Notes under the pieces: model-generated
Database searches by the model: none
Seen by the model: the letters and a program-made list of their open reading frames with translations, nothing else
What the model was told of the DNA's origin: nothing
In this document: positions 54,892 to 64,000 of the stretch, in pieces
How the letters are laid out: each line of letters starts with the position of its first letter
Numbering within the stretch: position 1 is the first letter of the stretch
NCBI RefSeq assembly: GCF_001909055.1
Contig: NZ_LVWI01000046.1
Location: 1 to 64,000, forward strand
DNA length: 64,000 nt
From: Paenibacillus helianthi
GTDB taxonomy: Bacteria > Bacillota > Bacilli > Paenibacillales > Paenibacillaceae
Direction: 5' to 3'
Made by a program: the position numbers and the translations under genes

Positions 54892-55317
54892 TTATGAGTC
54901 GCTGACGAGTTCAAGATGAATATCGTATAAGGTCTGCAGGCGCGCTTCATCACGGCGAAAATACTCCACTAGCGTCTCAATACGCGTAATGGAGTCCCAG
55001 CTCAAATGATGCTCGATTCCTTCGACATCCTTATAAATATGCTCCTGCTGCACTCCGATGAGGCCGAGAAATTCCTCCAGCAGCTGGTGACGGTCAACGA
55101 GACGTTTTCCCACTTTTTTCCCTTTGCTTGTTAGGACAAGCCCACGATATTTCTCATAGATGAGATATTCGTCCTTATCCAGTTTTTGGATCATCTTGGT
55201 CACAGAGGAGGGGTGTACTTCCAGTCCCTCGGCAATATCCGAGACCCGCGCATAACCCTTCTCGTCGATGAGCTTGTATATGCGCTCCAAATAATCCTCC
55301 ATGCTGGGTGTTGGCAT
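54892..55317 (-). CDS. mntR: Manganese transport regulator MntR
   Basis: 141 residues. Almost the B. subtilis N-terminus: [40 protein letters not shown] (HTH). Metal ligands D8 and E11, then His77 in [11 protein letters not shown] and the E/H cluster GIEHHLSW (E99, E102/H103 region). Represses Mn uptake genes. Confidence 0.96.
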   Translation of the reverse strand: MPTPSMEDYLERIYKLIDEKGYARVSDIAEGLEVHPSSVTKMIQKLDKDEYLIYEKYRGLVLTSKGKKVGKRLVDRHQLLEEFLGLIGVQQEHIYKDVEGIEHHLSWDSITRIETLVEYFRRDEARLQTLYDIHLELVSDS

Positions 55318-55509
55318 TAAACTTTACCTCTTTTCTATAATGAGCGTGGCGCGGGGGCCAACCTTGCTCTAACAATGATACATGTTTCTGCCGCTCCTTG
55401 GCAAGTCCTGCGACACAGTTCCCGCATCCATTAGCGATGTTTACCACGGTTTCCGCAGGCCTTTGTTCGGCACAATAACCATATCCTCATTCATAAGGAG
55501 CGTGAATTC

Positions 55510-56586
55510 ATGACTTTAGCAGTGCCTGAACACCCTTCCGCCAAGAAACCAAGAAAGCCCACCGGACTGTTTATTCCAGAACTTGTTTTTTTTGAGCCGG
55601 AGGCACTAAAGTTCCCCAAAGGCGCGCGGATTATGGAATGGGTCAAATCACAGAATATCCCATACCGCATGACTACCTCACACAACCGGATCACGAATCT
55701 TCCGGGAGATTCGGAGGTCGAGCAATATAAAATTGCCAAACGGACCCTCGTAGTGGGCATCCGCAAAACCTTAACCTTCGACCAGTCCAAGCCCTCTGCC
55801 GACTATGCAATTCCTATTGCCACCGGTTGTATGGGGCATTGTCATTACTGCTACCTGCAGACAACGCTGGGTGCCAAGCCGTATATCCGTGTCTATGTAA
55901 ATACAGAGGATATCATCGGCGCTGCCAAAAAGTATATTGAGGAGCGCGCTCCAGAGATTACTTCTTTTGAAGCAGCATGTACCTCTGACCCACTGGGGCT
56001 TGAGCATATCACAGGTTCTCTTGCAGAACTAATTAACTACATGGCAGAAGAGCCGCTGGGAAGATTGCGTTTTGTTACCAAATACCAGCATGTCGAGCCG
56101 CTGCTCCATTTGAAGCATAACGGACATACCCGGGTCCGGTTCAGCGTAAACGCTGATTATGTAATTAAAAATTTTGAGCCGGCGACCTCACGCTTCGAGG
56201 AACGGATTGAAGCTGCCGGAAAAATCGCCCGTGCAGGGTATCCGCTTGGCTTCATCATCGCTCCGATCATTTGGCATGAGGGCTGGCAGGAAGGCTATGC
56301 CGAACTGCTTGAGAAGCTGGCTAAGACGCTGCCGCCGGAGACGGGCAAAGGCCTCACTTTTGAGATGATTCAGCACCGGTTCACCAAGACGGCCAAGACC
56401 GTCATCGAGAAGCGTTATCCGAAATCGAAACTGGAAATGGACATCGAGAAACGCAAAAAGAAATGGGGCCGCTGGGGCCAGTATAAATACGTTTATCCCG
56501 ATGAACAGCAAACCGCCCTGCGGGAATTTATCACAGAGCGGATTTTTGAACATTTTCCGGAAGCGGGGATCGATTATTTCACCTAA
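55510..56586 (+). CDS. splB: Spore photoproduct lyase
   Basis: 358 residues with radical-SAM cysteines in the form C-x3-C-x2-C, GCMGHCHYCYLQTTLG. Repairs 5-thyminyl-5,6-dihydrothymine in germinating spores. TAAGGAG upstream. Its stop overlaps the convergent ccdA stop by 4 bp. No clear SigG promoter was picked out. Confidence 0.95.
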   Translation: MTLAVPEHPSAKKPRKPTGLFIPELVFFEPEALKFPKGARIMEWVKSQNIPYRMTTSHNRITNLPGDSEVEQYKIAKRTLVVGIRKTLTFDQSKPSADYAIPIATGCMGHCHYCYLQTTLGAKPYIRVYVNTEDIIGAAKKYIEERAPEITSFEAACTSDPLGLEHITGSLAELINYMAEEPLGRLRFVTKYQHVEPLLHLKHNGHTRVRFSVNADYVIKNFEPATSRFEERIEAAGKIARAGYPLGFIIAPIIWHEGWQEGYAELLEKLAKTLPPETGKGLTFEMIQHRFTKTAKTVIEKRYPKSKLEMDIEKRKKKWGRWGQYKYVYPDEQQTALREFITERIFEHFPEAGIDYFT

Positions 56587-57296
56587 AATTTTAACCAGTC
56601 AGGTGTGATTCCTTGCAGCCATATGGTGATGCGGAACATCTGATCTGTGAACAGCAATAGTCCCATGAAAATCATGAGTCCACCGCCTGCCTTCATAAGC
56701 AGATTGGAATATTTAAGAATCCGCCGGGCTCCCCCGAGGAAGAAGGCCAGTACAAAGAAAGGAAGCGCAAACCCGATGCAATAGGCAGTAATCAGCGTAA
56801 ACCAGGCCCCCTGATCGCTGGCTGAAAGCGCAATGATCGGCGTGAGGATCGGCCCAATGCACGGAGACCAGCCTGCCGAGAAGCCAATTCCCAGAATGAA
56901 TGAACCTAAATATCCTGCAGGTTTCCACTTCATATTGAGTTTATGTTCCCTTAGGAGAAACTTCGGCTGAAAGATGCCTAATAGGAACAGCCCCATCAAT
57001 ATCACAAGAATAGCCGATAATTGACGGATCAGGTCGCGTTGTTCCTGAAATACTTCTCCAAATAAACCGGCTCCAAAACCGATCGTATAGAAAACCGCAG
57101 ACAACCCAAGAATAAAAGCCAATGTATGGCTTAAGGTGCGAAACCTGGCCTTTCGGGTATTGCTGCCTGCTTTTAATTCCTGAACGGACAAACCGGTGAT
57201 ATAGGACAGATATGACGGGTATAGCGGCAGACAGCATGGAGATATAAACGACGCAACCCCAGCGGCAAAAGCAATTCCGGCATTCAGGTTGGACAA
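56583..57296 (-). CDS. ccdA: Cytochrome c biogenesis protein CcdA
   Basis: 237 residues from TTG 57296 (GAAGGAGAG). Six membrane helices with the redox cysteines in FISPCCLPLYPSYLSYITG and SAGWSPCIGPILTPIIALS. Shuttles electrons from thioredoxin across the membrane for cytochrome c and spore disulfide chemistry. Confidence 0.92.
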   Translation of the reverse strand: MSNLNAGIAFAAGVASFISPCCLPLYPSYLSYITGLSVQELKAGSNTRKARFRTLSHTLAFILGLSAVFYTIGFGAGLFGEVFQEQRDLIRQLSAILVILMGLFLLGIFQPKFLLREHKLNMKWKPAGYLGSFILGIGFSAGWSPCIGPILTPIIALSASDQGAWFTLITAYCIGFALPFFVLAFFLGGARRILKYSNLLMKAGGGLMIFMGLLLFTDQMFRITIWLQGITPDWLKF

Positions 57297-57359
57297 AGTG
57301 GCTTCTCTCCTTCCGGGTTAGGGGTCACTTCGTATGAACGGATACTCCCACAGGCTATT

Positions 57360-58163
57360 TTACGCCGGCAGCCCTTTTTTACCGATCAGGGTCAGGGTCA
57401 GCAGCGCGATCAGCAGCAGGACAATCGTCGCACCAGGTGCAAGATTCCAAATACCCGCAACCACCAGCCCTCCCACAACCGCAATTTCAGCAATGACAAC
57501 CGACAGCATGACCGAGGACTTGAAGCTCCGCGAGAGCAATAGGCTGATTGCCACGGGAATGGTCAGCAGGGCCGACACCAGCAATGAGCCGACAATTTTG
57601 ATAGCTGTACTGATGACAAGCGCTGTTAGAACTGTAATCAACATATTAAGCAGCTTTACAGGCAGGCCGCTCACGCTGGCCGCATCCTCTTCAAAGCTAA
57701 GCAGGAAAAATTCTTTGAAGAACAGGGTCACCACAACCACAACCGCAACGGTCACAATACCCACTACTACGAGATCGGTGTTATCGAGTGTATAAATGCT
57801 GCCGAACAAGTAGCTCATCACATCCGCATTATACCCTTTGCCCAAGGTGAAAAAAAGCGAAGCCAACGCTACACCGCCTGACATAATGATGGCGATCGAT
57901 AGCTCGGCGTAGCTTTTGTATGCTTTGCGCAGCTTCTCGATGGCGAATGCCGCCATTACCGCAAAGATCAGCCCCGCCCCCAGCGGGTAGAAACCTGTCA
58001 AGAACCCGAGCGCTACCCCTGCGATCGTCACATGTGCCAGTGTATCACCGATCATGGACAAGCGGCGCAGCACCAGAAACACACCAATGAGCGGGGCGGT
58101 AATGCCAATCATGAGCCCGCCTGCAAGCGCCCGCTGAAAAAAATCACTGAATAGAATGTCCAA
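57360..58163 (-). CDS. znuB: Zinc ABC transporter permease
   Basis: 267 residues, TTG start with GAGGAG. Eight to nine helices, ABC-3 family (RLSMIGDTLAHVTIAGVALG, GSLLVSALLTIPVAISLLLS). Zinc is inferred from znuA and zur. It is separated from znuC by a 425-bp repeat-rich gap. Confidence 0.9.
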   Translation of the reverse strand: MDILFSDFFQRALAGGLMIGITAPLIGVFLVLRRLSMIGDTLAHVTIAGVALGFLTGFYPLGAGLIFAVMAAFAIEKLRKAYKSYAELSIAIIMSGGVALASLFFTLGKGYNADVMSYLFGSIYTLDNTDLVVVGIVTVAVVVVVTLFFKEFFLLSFEEDAASVSGLPVKLLNMLITVLTALVISTAIKIVGSLLVSALLTIPVAISLLLSRSFKSSVMLSVVIAEIAVVGGLVVAGIWNLAPGATIVLLLIALLTLTLIGKKGLPA

Positions 58164-58422
58164 GATAAGTATCTCCTCTGAGTATCAAATACTTAGCGAA
58201 TCTTTATTTCAAAAAGCGAGTTCAAACCCCTTTTCGATCCCTCCCAAACCCTCCCTTCCAAGGGAGGGCCCCAAGGGCTCTGCCCTCTGGACACCCGGCT
58301 AAGTGCAACTGGCGTAAGTGAACACATAGATGGTGCTTAGGACGTGAGAGGAAGGATCGCTTTTCGTCCCTGAACGGGACACGCTATACCCATACGGGAT
58401 CTAGGTCCGAGTAAAGACTAAA

Positions 58423-58504
58423 GATTAGAGCTTAAAGATAGAGCTTAAAGATTAGAGCTTAAAGATTAGAGCTTAAAGATTAGAGCTTAAAGATTTGAAT
58501 TAAA
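58423..58504. repeat. 14-bp tandem repeat array
   Basis: Five units of GATTAGAGCTTAAA (the second lacks one base) plus one degenerate unit GATTTGAATTAAA. Confidence 0.9.
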
Positions 58505-58540
58505 GATTAAGAACGTAAATCCAAAAGACTAGAGCAAAGA

Positions 58541-58575
58541 CCAGGTCGTCCTATGTTGTACTATGGACGACCTGG
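58541..58575 (-). terminator. Hairpin after znuC
   Basis: Perfect 11-bp stem CCAGGTCGTCC/GGACGACCTGG with a 13-base loop; the minus strand continues TCTTTGCTC. Confidence 0.6.
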
Positions 58576-58588
58576 GCAAAGCAGCAGT

Positions 58589-59338
58589 CTAGGAAAGTGT
58601 ATGCTGCAGGTTATCTACTGCGCAATCCTGTGCGTCATGAGAGTGACGGCAGTAGAAATTGATTTTGCCGTTTTTTTGCACAGGATCCTTACCCAGATAA
58701 TTCTTGATCATGTCTATGTCATGCGACACCATCAGGAATGTCATGTGGTGATGCGCATGCATATGCATAATCAATTCGAAGAATCCGGCCTGAGTTTCGG
58801 CGTCAATGCCGACCGTAGGTTCGTCCAGAATCAGCAGATCGGGATGATTGATCAGCGCCCGGGCCAAAAAGACGCGCTGCTGCTGGCCGCCGGACAACTG
58901 ACCGACTCTTTTCTCCGCGATGTCCTGGATCCGCATCACTTCCAGCGCATCGTCGCATTTCTGCTGCTGCGCCTTGGATATTCTGCGGATCAGGTTTTTG
59001 TTATTATATAGTCCGGACAACACAACCTCCCGCACCGTCGCAGGGAACAGAGGATTGAATGCATTCTTCTGCGGCACATAGCCGATCCGTTCCCAATCCT
59101 TGAATTTTCTGACCGGCTGTCCGAACAACTTAATTTCACCGCTTGTTGCAGGGAGTAGGCCGACAATCATTTTCAGAAGCGTGGTTTTACCGGCGCCGTT
59201 CGAACCAATAATGCCCAGGAAATCCCGTTCCTTCACGGTATAATTGAGGTCTGTAATTACCTTCTGCTCTCCATAGGAAAAGGATAAATCCTGTATTTCG
59301 ATCATATGCTGATGGCAGTCCAGGGATACCGATTGCAT
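58589..59338 (-). CDS. znuC: Zinc ABC transporter ATP-binding protein
   Basis: 249 residues from ATG 59338 (AGGCGG seven bases before). Walker A GIIGSNGAGKTTLLKMIVG, signature QLSGGQQQRVFLARAL, Walker B LLILDEPTVGID, H-loop MVSHDIDM. Energises znuB. Confidence 0.93.
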   Translation of the reverse strand: MQSVSLDCHQHMIEIQDLSFSYGEQKVITDLNYTVKERDFLGIIGSNGAGKTTLLKMIVGLLPATSGEIKLFGQPVRKFKDWERIGYVPQKNAFNPLFPATVREVVLSGLYNNKNLIRRISKAQQQKCDDALEVMRIQDIAEKRVGQLSGGQQQRVFLARALINHPDLLILDEPTVGIDAETQAGFFELIMHMHAHHHMTFLMVSHDIDMIKNYLGKDPVQKNGKINFYCRHSHDAQDCAVDNLQHTLS

Positions 59339-59370
59339 GTGAGTACCGCCTTTCACTTATACTTTCCTTT

Positions 59371-60345
59371 TTATTGTAAGGCCAGAATGAGATTTTGCAA
59401 ATTTTTCTCCATCAATGTAAAGTAGTTGTCCCCATTCTTCTCTTGCGCCTCTGTCAGTCCCTCAACCGGATTGAGCACCATCGTGGATACCCCGGCTTCC
59501 CCTGCGAGGGTTTTCGCCAGTTTGTCAGACACCAGCTCCTCGAAAAAAATGTAGCGGATGCCCTTCTTCTTCACCAAATCAGCAAGCTTAAGCAAGTCCT
59601 GACTTCGCGGCTCTGCATCAGCCGACAGCCCCATTATGGCATGCTGTGTCAAACCGTAGTCACGGGCCAGATAAGCAAAGGCCTGATGGGAAACCACAAT
59701 CTCATGATTGGGCAGCTTCGTCAGCTCCAAGGTGAATTTACGATCCAGCGTCTCTAAACGTTCGGCAAGCTTGTTATAACGTTCTTCATAACCATCCTTA
59801 TGTGAGGGGTCCACGGACTGAAGACTTTCTTTTATATTCTTAGCCATAATCAGCGCTGACTTCGGACTTACCCAAGTATGAGGGTCAGTATGCAGAGTAT
59901 CCGTACTTACTTCTCCCCCTGCTTCACCTTCTCCTCCATGATCATGCCCGTCTTCCTCATCGGACATAATATAATCAACACCCTTGCTGACCTGGGTTGC
60001 TTGGACCTTGCTGTCACTATCCAGACTCTTGAGGAAATTTGGCACCCAGCCTTCCAGCCCGGCACCATTATACAGGAAGAGCTGAGCTTTGGAGGTATTG
60101 ATAATATCCTGGCTGCGCGGTGTCCAATCATGCGGCTCTACGCCCACTGGCAGCAGGTTGATGGCATTAATATCATCCCCGCCAATCTCACTGGCAAATT
60201 CATATATGGGATAAAAAGTAGTAATCACATTCACTTTACCTTTGACGATACTTCCGCTGCTCTTCGGACCACAAGCTGCAAGCAGCAAAAATACCAGCAA
60301 AGTCAGCGTAAGCAGCACGCCCCTGTGCAGGCTCTTGAATAACAT
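59371..60345 (-). CDS. znuA: Zinc-binding lipoprotein of the ABC transporter
   Basis: 324 residues with lipobox LLLAACG and a Zn ligand pattern VEPHDWTPRSQD, His/Asp-rich loop SDEEDGHDHGGEGE, HTWVSPKSA, VSHQAFAYLARDYGL. Delivers Zn2+ to ZnuB. Two Zur-type palindromes lie upstream. Confidence 0.93.
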   Translation of the reverse strand: MLFKSLHRGVLLTLTLLVFLLLAACGPKSSGSIVKGKVNVITTFYPIYEFASEIGGDDINAINLLPVGVEPHDWTPRSQDIINTSKAQLFLYNGAGLEGWVPNFLKSLDSDSKVQATQVSKGVDYIMSDEEDGHDHGGEGEAGGEVSTDTLHTDPHTWVSPKSALIMAKNIKESLQSVDPSHKDGYEERYNKLAERLETLDRKFTLELTKLPNHEIVVSHQAFAYLARDYGLTQHAIMGLSADAEPRSQDLLKLADLVKKKGIRYIFFEELVSDKLAKTLAGEAGVSTMVLNPVEGLTEAQEKNGDNYFTLMEKNLQNLILALQ

Positions 60346-60363
60346 TTGATTGATCGACTCCTC

Positions 60364-60409
60364 AAATCGTAAATTTTACTATTTGAATTATAATAGTAAT
60401 CGTTACGAT
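60364..60409 (-). promoter_or_regulatory. Zur-box-like palindromes before znuA
   Basis: AAATCGTAAATTTTACTATTT (60364-60384) is an imperfect palindrome, and ATAGTAATCGTTACGAT (60393-60409) differs from TCGTAATNATTACGA at two positions. Confidence 0.6.
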
Positions 60410-60440
60410 AAGTCAATAAGTTCACTACGATCATATCCAC

Positions 60441-60481
60441 AAAAAAGGAACACCTGCCGGTACCCGCGGCAGGTGTTCCTT
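60441..60481 (-). terminator. Terminator of metG
   Basis: AGGAACACCTGCCG and CGGCAGGTGTTCCT stem; TTTTTT follows on the minus strand. Confidence 0.9.
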
Positions 60482-60517
60482 ACCTCAAACTATGAATTCA
60501 GGCTGGATCAGTTCAGC

Positions 60518-62548
<2,031 letters not shown>

Positions 62549-62564
62549 TCATCCTTTCGTCTTG

Positions 62565-62662
62565 GCAAGTGGAAACGGCTTTGCCGTCCTATTCAGGACG
62601 GGATCCGCTTCAGTGAGAAATATAAGAATTTATATCGTAAAACATATAAATCCTTATATTTC
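62565..62662 (+). repeat. ~100-bp double-hairpin repeat, copy 2
   Basis: GCAAGTGGAAACGGCTTTGC at the start and CCTTATATTTC at the end. Second hairpin is GAAATATAAGAATTTATAT facing ATATAAATCCTTATATTTC, almost perfect. Lies between the T-box terminator and metG. Confidence 0.75.
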
Positions 62663-62667
62663 AAACA

Positions 62668-62950
62668 CAAAAAACTCCCGCCCCAATATGGGGCGAGAGG
62701 ATTACTCACGCGATACCACCCAAAATTCCCCGGCTCCTTGCAGAGCACAGGCTTCGCCAGTTCCCGAAGTGGGAACTGTCCATTAACGCTGGAACACGCC
62801 GTGACCTAACGCAGCCTTCTAACACGGCCTGCCGCTCGCCCACAGTTCCTCCCGGACCATCTTCAACCTTCTCACCATACCGGCTTTCATCACATTCCCG
62901 GCTCTCTGTCATGGTTGTCCCGATTTACTTATCCGTTCCTTGGAATTCAT
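62668..62950 (-). ncRNA. T-box riboswitch, Met-type by context
   Basis: Minus strand begins near GACAGAGAGCCGGG, continues with ATGTGATGAAAG (specifier ATG plausible), and has the conserved T-box sequence GGGTGGTATCGCG (62722-62709). Directly after it comes the terminator CTCTCGCCCC/GGGGCGGGAG with TTTTTT (62699-62669). Uncharged tRNA-Met would pair with the T-box and favour antitermination. Confidence 0.85.
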
Positions 62951-62962
62951 CGTATTATCCAA

Positions 62963-62991
62963 AATATACCCATGCCGGGCCACTATGTCAA
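62963..62991 (-). promoter_or_regulatory. Promoter of the T-box and metG
   Basis: TTGACA (62991-62986) and TATATT (62968-62963), 17 bp apart on the minus strand; the -35 lies in the end of yidD. Confidence 0.8.
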
Positions 62992-63252
62992 GTTGCCTTT
63001 GCCGATTCTCCCCCCGGTGGGGCGTTCTTCCCGTGGAGGCACAGGATCAAGTCCTCCCGGATGGAAGGGATGACATCTGGCAATCCGCTTAGCTGCCAGC
63101 CACGAGCCCTTCACCGGACCATGGACTTCAATAGCTTCCAATGCATAGGCTGAGCAGGTAGGATAGAAGCGGCAGGTTGCCGGTTTGATCGGTGAGATGA
63201 ACTTGCGGTACACACGGATTGGTGCCTGGATCGTCTTGCGTCCTATATCCAT
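62983..63252 (-). CDS. yidD: YidD membrane protein insertion efficiency factor
   Basis: 89 residues from ATG 63252, one base after the zur stop. Conserved core [46 protein letters not shown]. Helps YidC insertion. GAAGG lies eight bases before. Confidence 0.93.
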   Translation of the reverse strand: MDIGRKTIQAPIRVYRKFISPIKPATCRFYPTCSAYALEAIEVHGPVKGSWLAAKRIARCHPFHPGGLDPVPPREERPTGGRIGKGNLT

Positions 63253-63253
63253 G

Positions 63254-63715
63254 TCAGCGGCCTTCTTTGCCATGAGCCGCAAGGGCAATCTCTTCTTCAC
63301 GGTTCTGTTCACAATCCTTGCAGTATCCGAACACCTCAAATTTATGCTTGACCACCCGGAATTGGTCAGGTGTATCCGTTAGATTCATCGGGCAGAAATT
63401 GATCGGGTAAGTCTTCATGCATTGAAGGCAAATCATATGGTGATGGTGATGATCCTGATTGCAGCTGCCCTTGAACTTGACACCCTCCTCAAACACCACC
63501 TGCTCCAGTACCCCAAGCTCCTCCATGATCCGCAGATTGCGGTACACCGTATCGAAGCTGAGCCCGCTGTATTTACGGCCCATATGCTCATATACATCCT
63601 TCGCGGATAAATATCCCGTATTCTCGCCGAATAGCTTGGCAAGCGTTTTACGCTGATCGGTGATTCGCAGTCCCTGCCCCGACATGGCTTCCAGTATTTG
63701 ATCTGTCGACAGCAT
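63254..63715 (-). CDS. zur: Fur-family zinc repressor Zur
   Basis: 153 residues from ATG 63715 (GGAG eight bases before). [18 protein letters not shown] and [16 protein letters not shown]; metal sites in [17 protein letters not shown] and CCxxC of [12 protein letters not shown]. The Zur-like reading rests on the CPM motif of NFCPMN and on znuA boxes; PerR or Fur would be alternatives. Confidence 0.88.
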   Translation of the reverse strand: MLSTDQILEAMSGQGLRITDQRKTLAKLFGENTGYLSAKDVYEHMGRKYSGLSFDTVYRNLRIMEELGVLEQVVFEEGVKFKGSCNQDHHHHHMICLQCMKTYPINFCPMNLTDTPDQFRVVKHKFEVFGYCKDCEQNREEEIALAAHGKEGR

Positions 63716-63810
63716 TTGCTCATCTCCCATAACATGTTCTTTGTTTTGCACTCTCTTAATAATGCCCCAAAACAAAAGCCCCGTCAATAAAGCCTCGCGG
63801 CTCCTGCAGC

Positions 63811-63857
63811 AAAAGGCCTGTCAGCCGTTCCCATAAGGGAATGCTGACAGGCCTTTT
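63811..63857. terminator. Terminator upstream of zur
   Basis: AAAAGGCCTGTCAGC-TTCCC and GGGAA-CTGACAGGCCTTTT stem. Ends the partial gene to the right. Confidence 0.9.
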
Positions 63858-63873
63858 GACGAAACTGCCCGAT

Positions 63874-64000
63874 TTATTTTTTGGCCAGAATGGGTGTAAA
63901 GACCAGGTTTACCGGAAGATTGCTGCCGGAAGCCACCGAGAATACGATATCCACCGGACCTGTATATTCGCCGGATCGATAGAGCACAGCGTTCATGTCG
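63874..64000 (-). CDS. 3' end of an unidentified gene
   Basis: A frame open to the window edge encodes ...VLYRSGEYTGPVDIVFSVAS then GSNLPVNLVFTPILAKK and stops at 63874. Beta-strand-like, no recognised family. The rest lies outside the window. Confidence 0.45.
   Translation of the reverse strand, partial: DMNAVLYRSGEYTGPVDIVFSVASGSNLPVNLVFTPILAKK

Larger units (their letters stand above)
58164..58588. other. Repeat-rich gap between znuB and znuC
   Basis: No gene. The znuB side holds CCCTCCCTT-ccaa-GGGAGGG and AGGGCTCTGCCCTCTGG; then 14-bp tandem repeats at 58423-58504; then the znuC terminator hairpin. Confidence 0.7.

Noticed and set aside
55318..55509. SigG promoter for splB
   Set aside because: Several CAT-A-type hexamers but none with a fitting -35 element at the right spacing.
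58423..58504. CRISPR-like array
   Set aside because: 14-bp units are contiguous with no spacers, so a simple tandem repeat.

Overview
The window reads as a chromosomal segment of an endospore-forming Firmicute, most likely Paenibacillus or a close relative. Grounds: near-complete sporulation loci (spo0A, spoIVB, spoIIM, spoIIIAA-AH, sda, splB), Bacillales gene order (nudF-endoQ-spoIIM; spo0A-spoIVB-recN-argR-tlyA-dxs-ispA-xseBA-folD-nusB; accBC-spoIIIA-yqhV; efp-yqhTRQPO-mntR), strong GGAGG ribosome sites with many GTG/TTG starts, and Paenibacillus-type traits (LipB beside the bkd genes, Asp23-AmaP-DUF2273 beside accBC). This genus call is inference from gene content, not a database match. 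No rRNA, tRNA or CRISPR array is visible.

Layout. 0-1.45 kb: decayed mobile DNA, an IS1182-like transposase fragment and a frameshifted, N-terminally truncated tyrosine recombinase. 1.5-5.7 kb: spoIIM, endoQ, nudF, a small MciZ-like gene, a PepT-like peptidase and a Prli42 miniprotein. 5.7-12.6 kb: lpdV-bkdAA-bkdAB-bkdB-lipB, the branched-chain 2-oxoacid dehydrogenase complex with its octanoyltransferase, and divergent yqzF. 12.6-18.1 kb: heterodimeric ABC exporter with a small leader gene, tdk, a small protein and DinB. 18.1-19.9 kb: an AT-rich agr-like module in which no histidine kinase domain and no receiver domain is present. 20-23.1 kb: sda, an Xre regulator, FlxA-like and TM2 proteins. 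23.3-45.6 kb: almost entirely minus strand, Spo0A through DNA repair, isoprenoid, folate, fatty acid and spoIIIA genes. 45.8-55.3 kb: yitT, lysC, efp, yqhT-yqhO, a GHL10 hydrolase, mntR. 55.5-64 kb: splB, ccdA, zinc uptake znuABC, metG behind a T-box, yidD, zur, and the end of a truncated gene.

Regulatory sequence seen directly: three 0A boxes and a SigH-type promoter before spo0A, a SigE-type promoter before spoIIIAA, a T-box with terminator before metG, Zur-type palindromes before znuA (zur itself lies 3 kb away), a DnaA-box-like site before sda, and many intrinsic terminators. Two dispersed repeat families stand out. One is a 44-bp hairpin that sits directly against the ribosome-binding site of bkdB, bkdAA and spoIIIAH. 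The other is a roughly 100-bp double-hairpin element found before hypothetical gene 27813 and between the metG T-box and metG. The observation I would follow first is the minimal agr-like quorum-sensing module.
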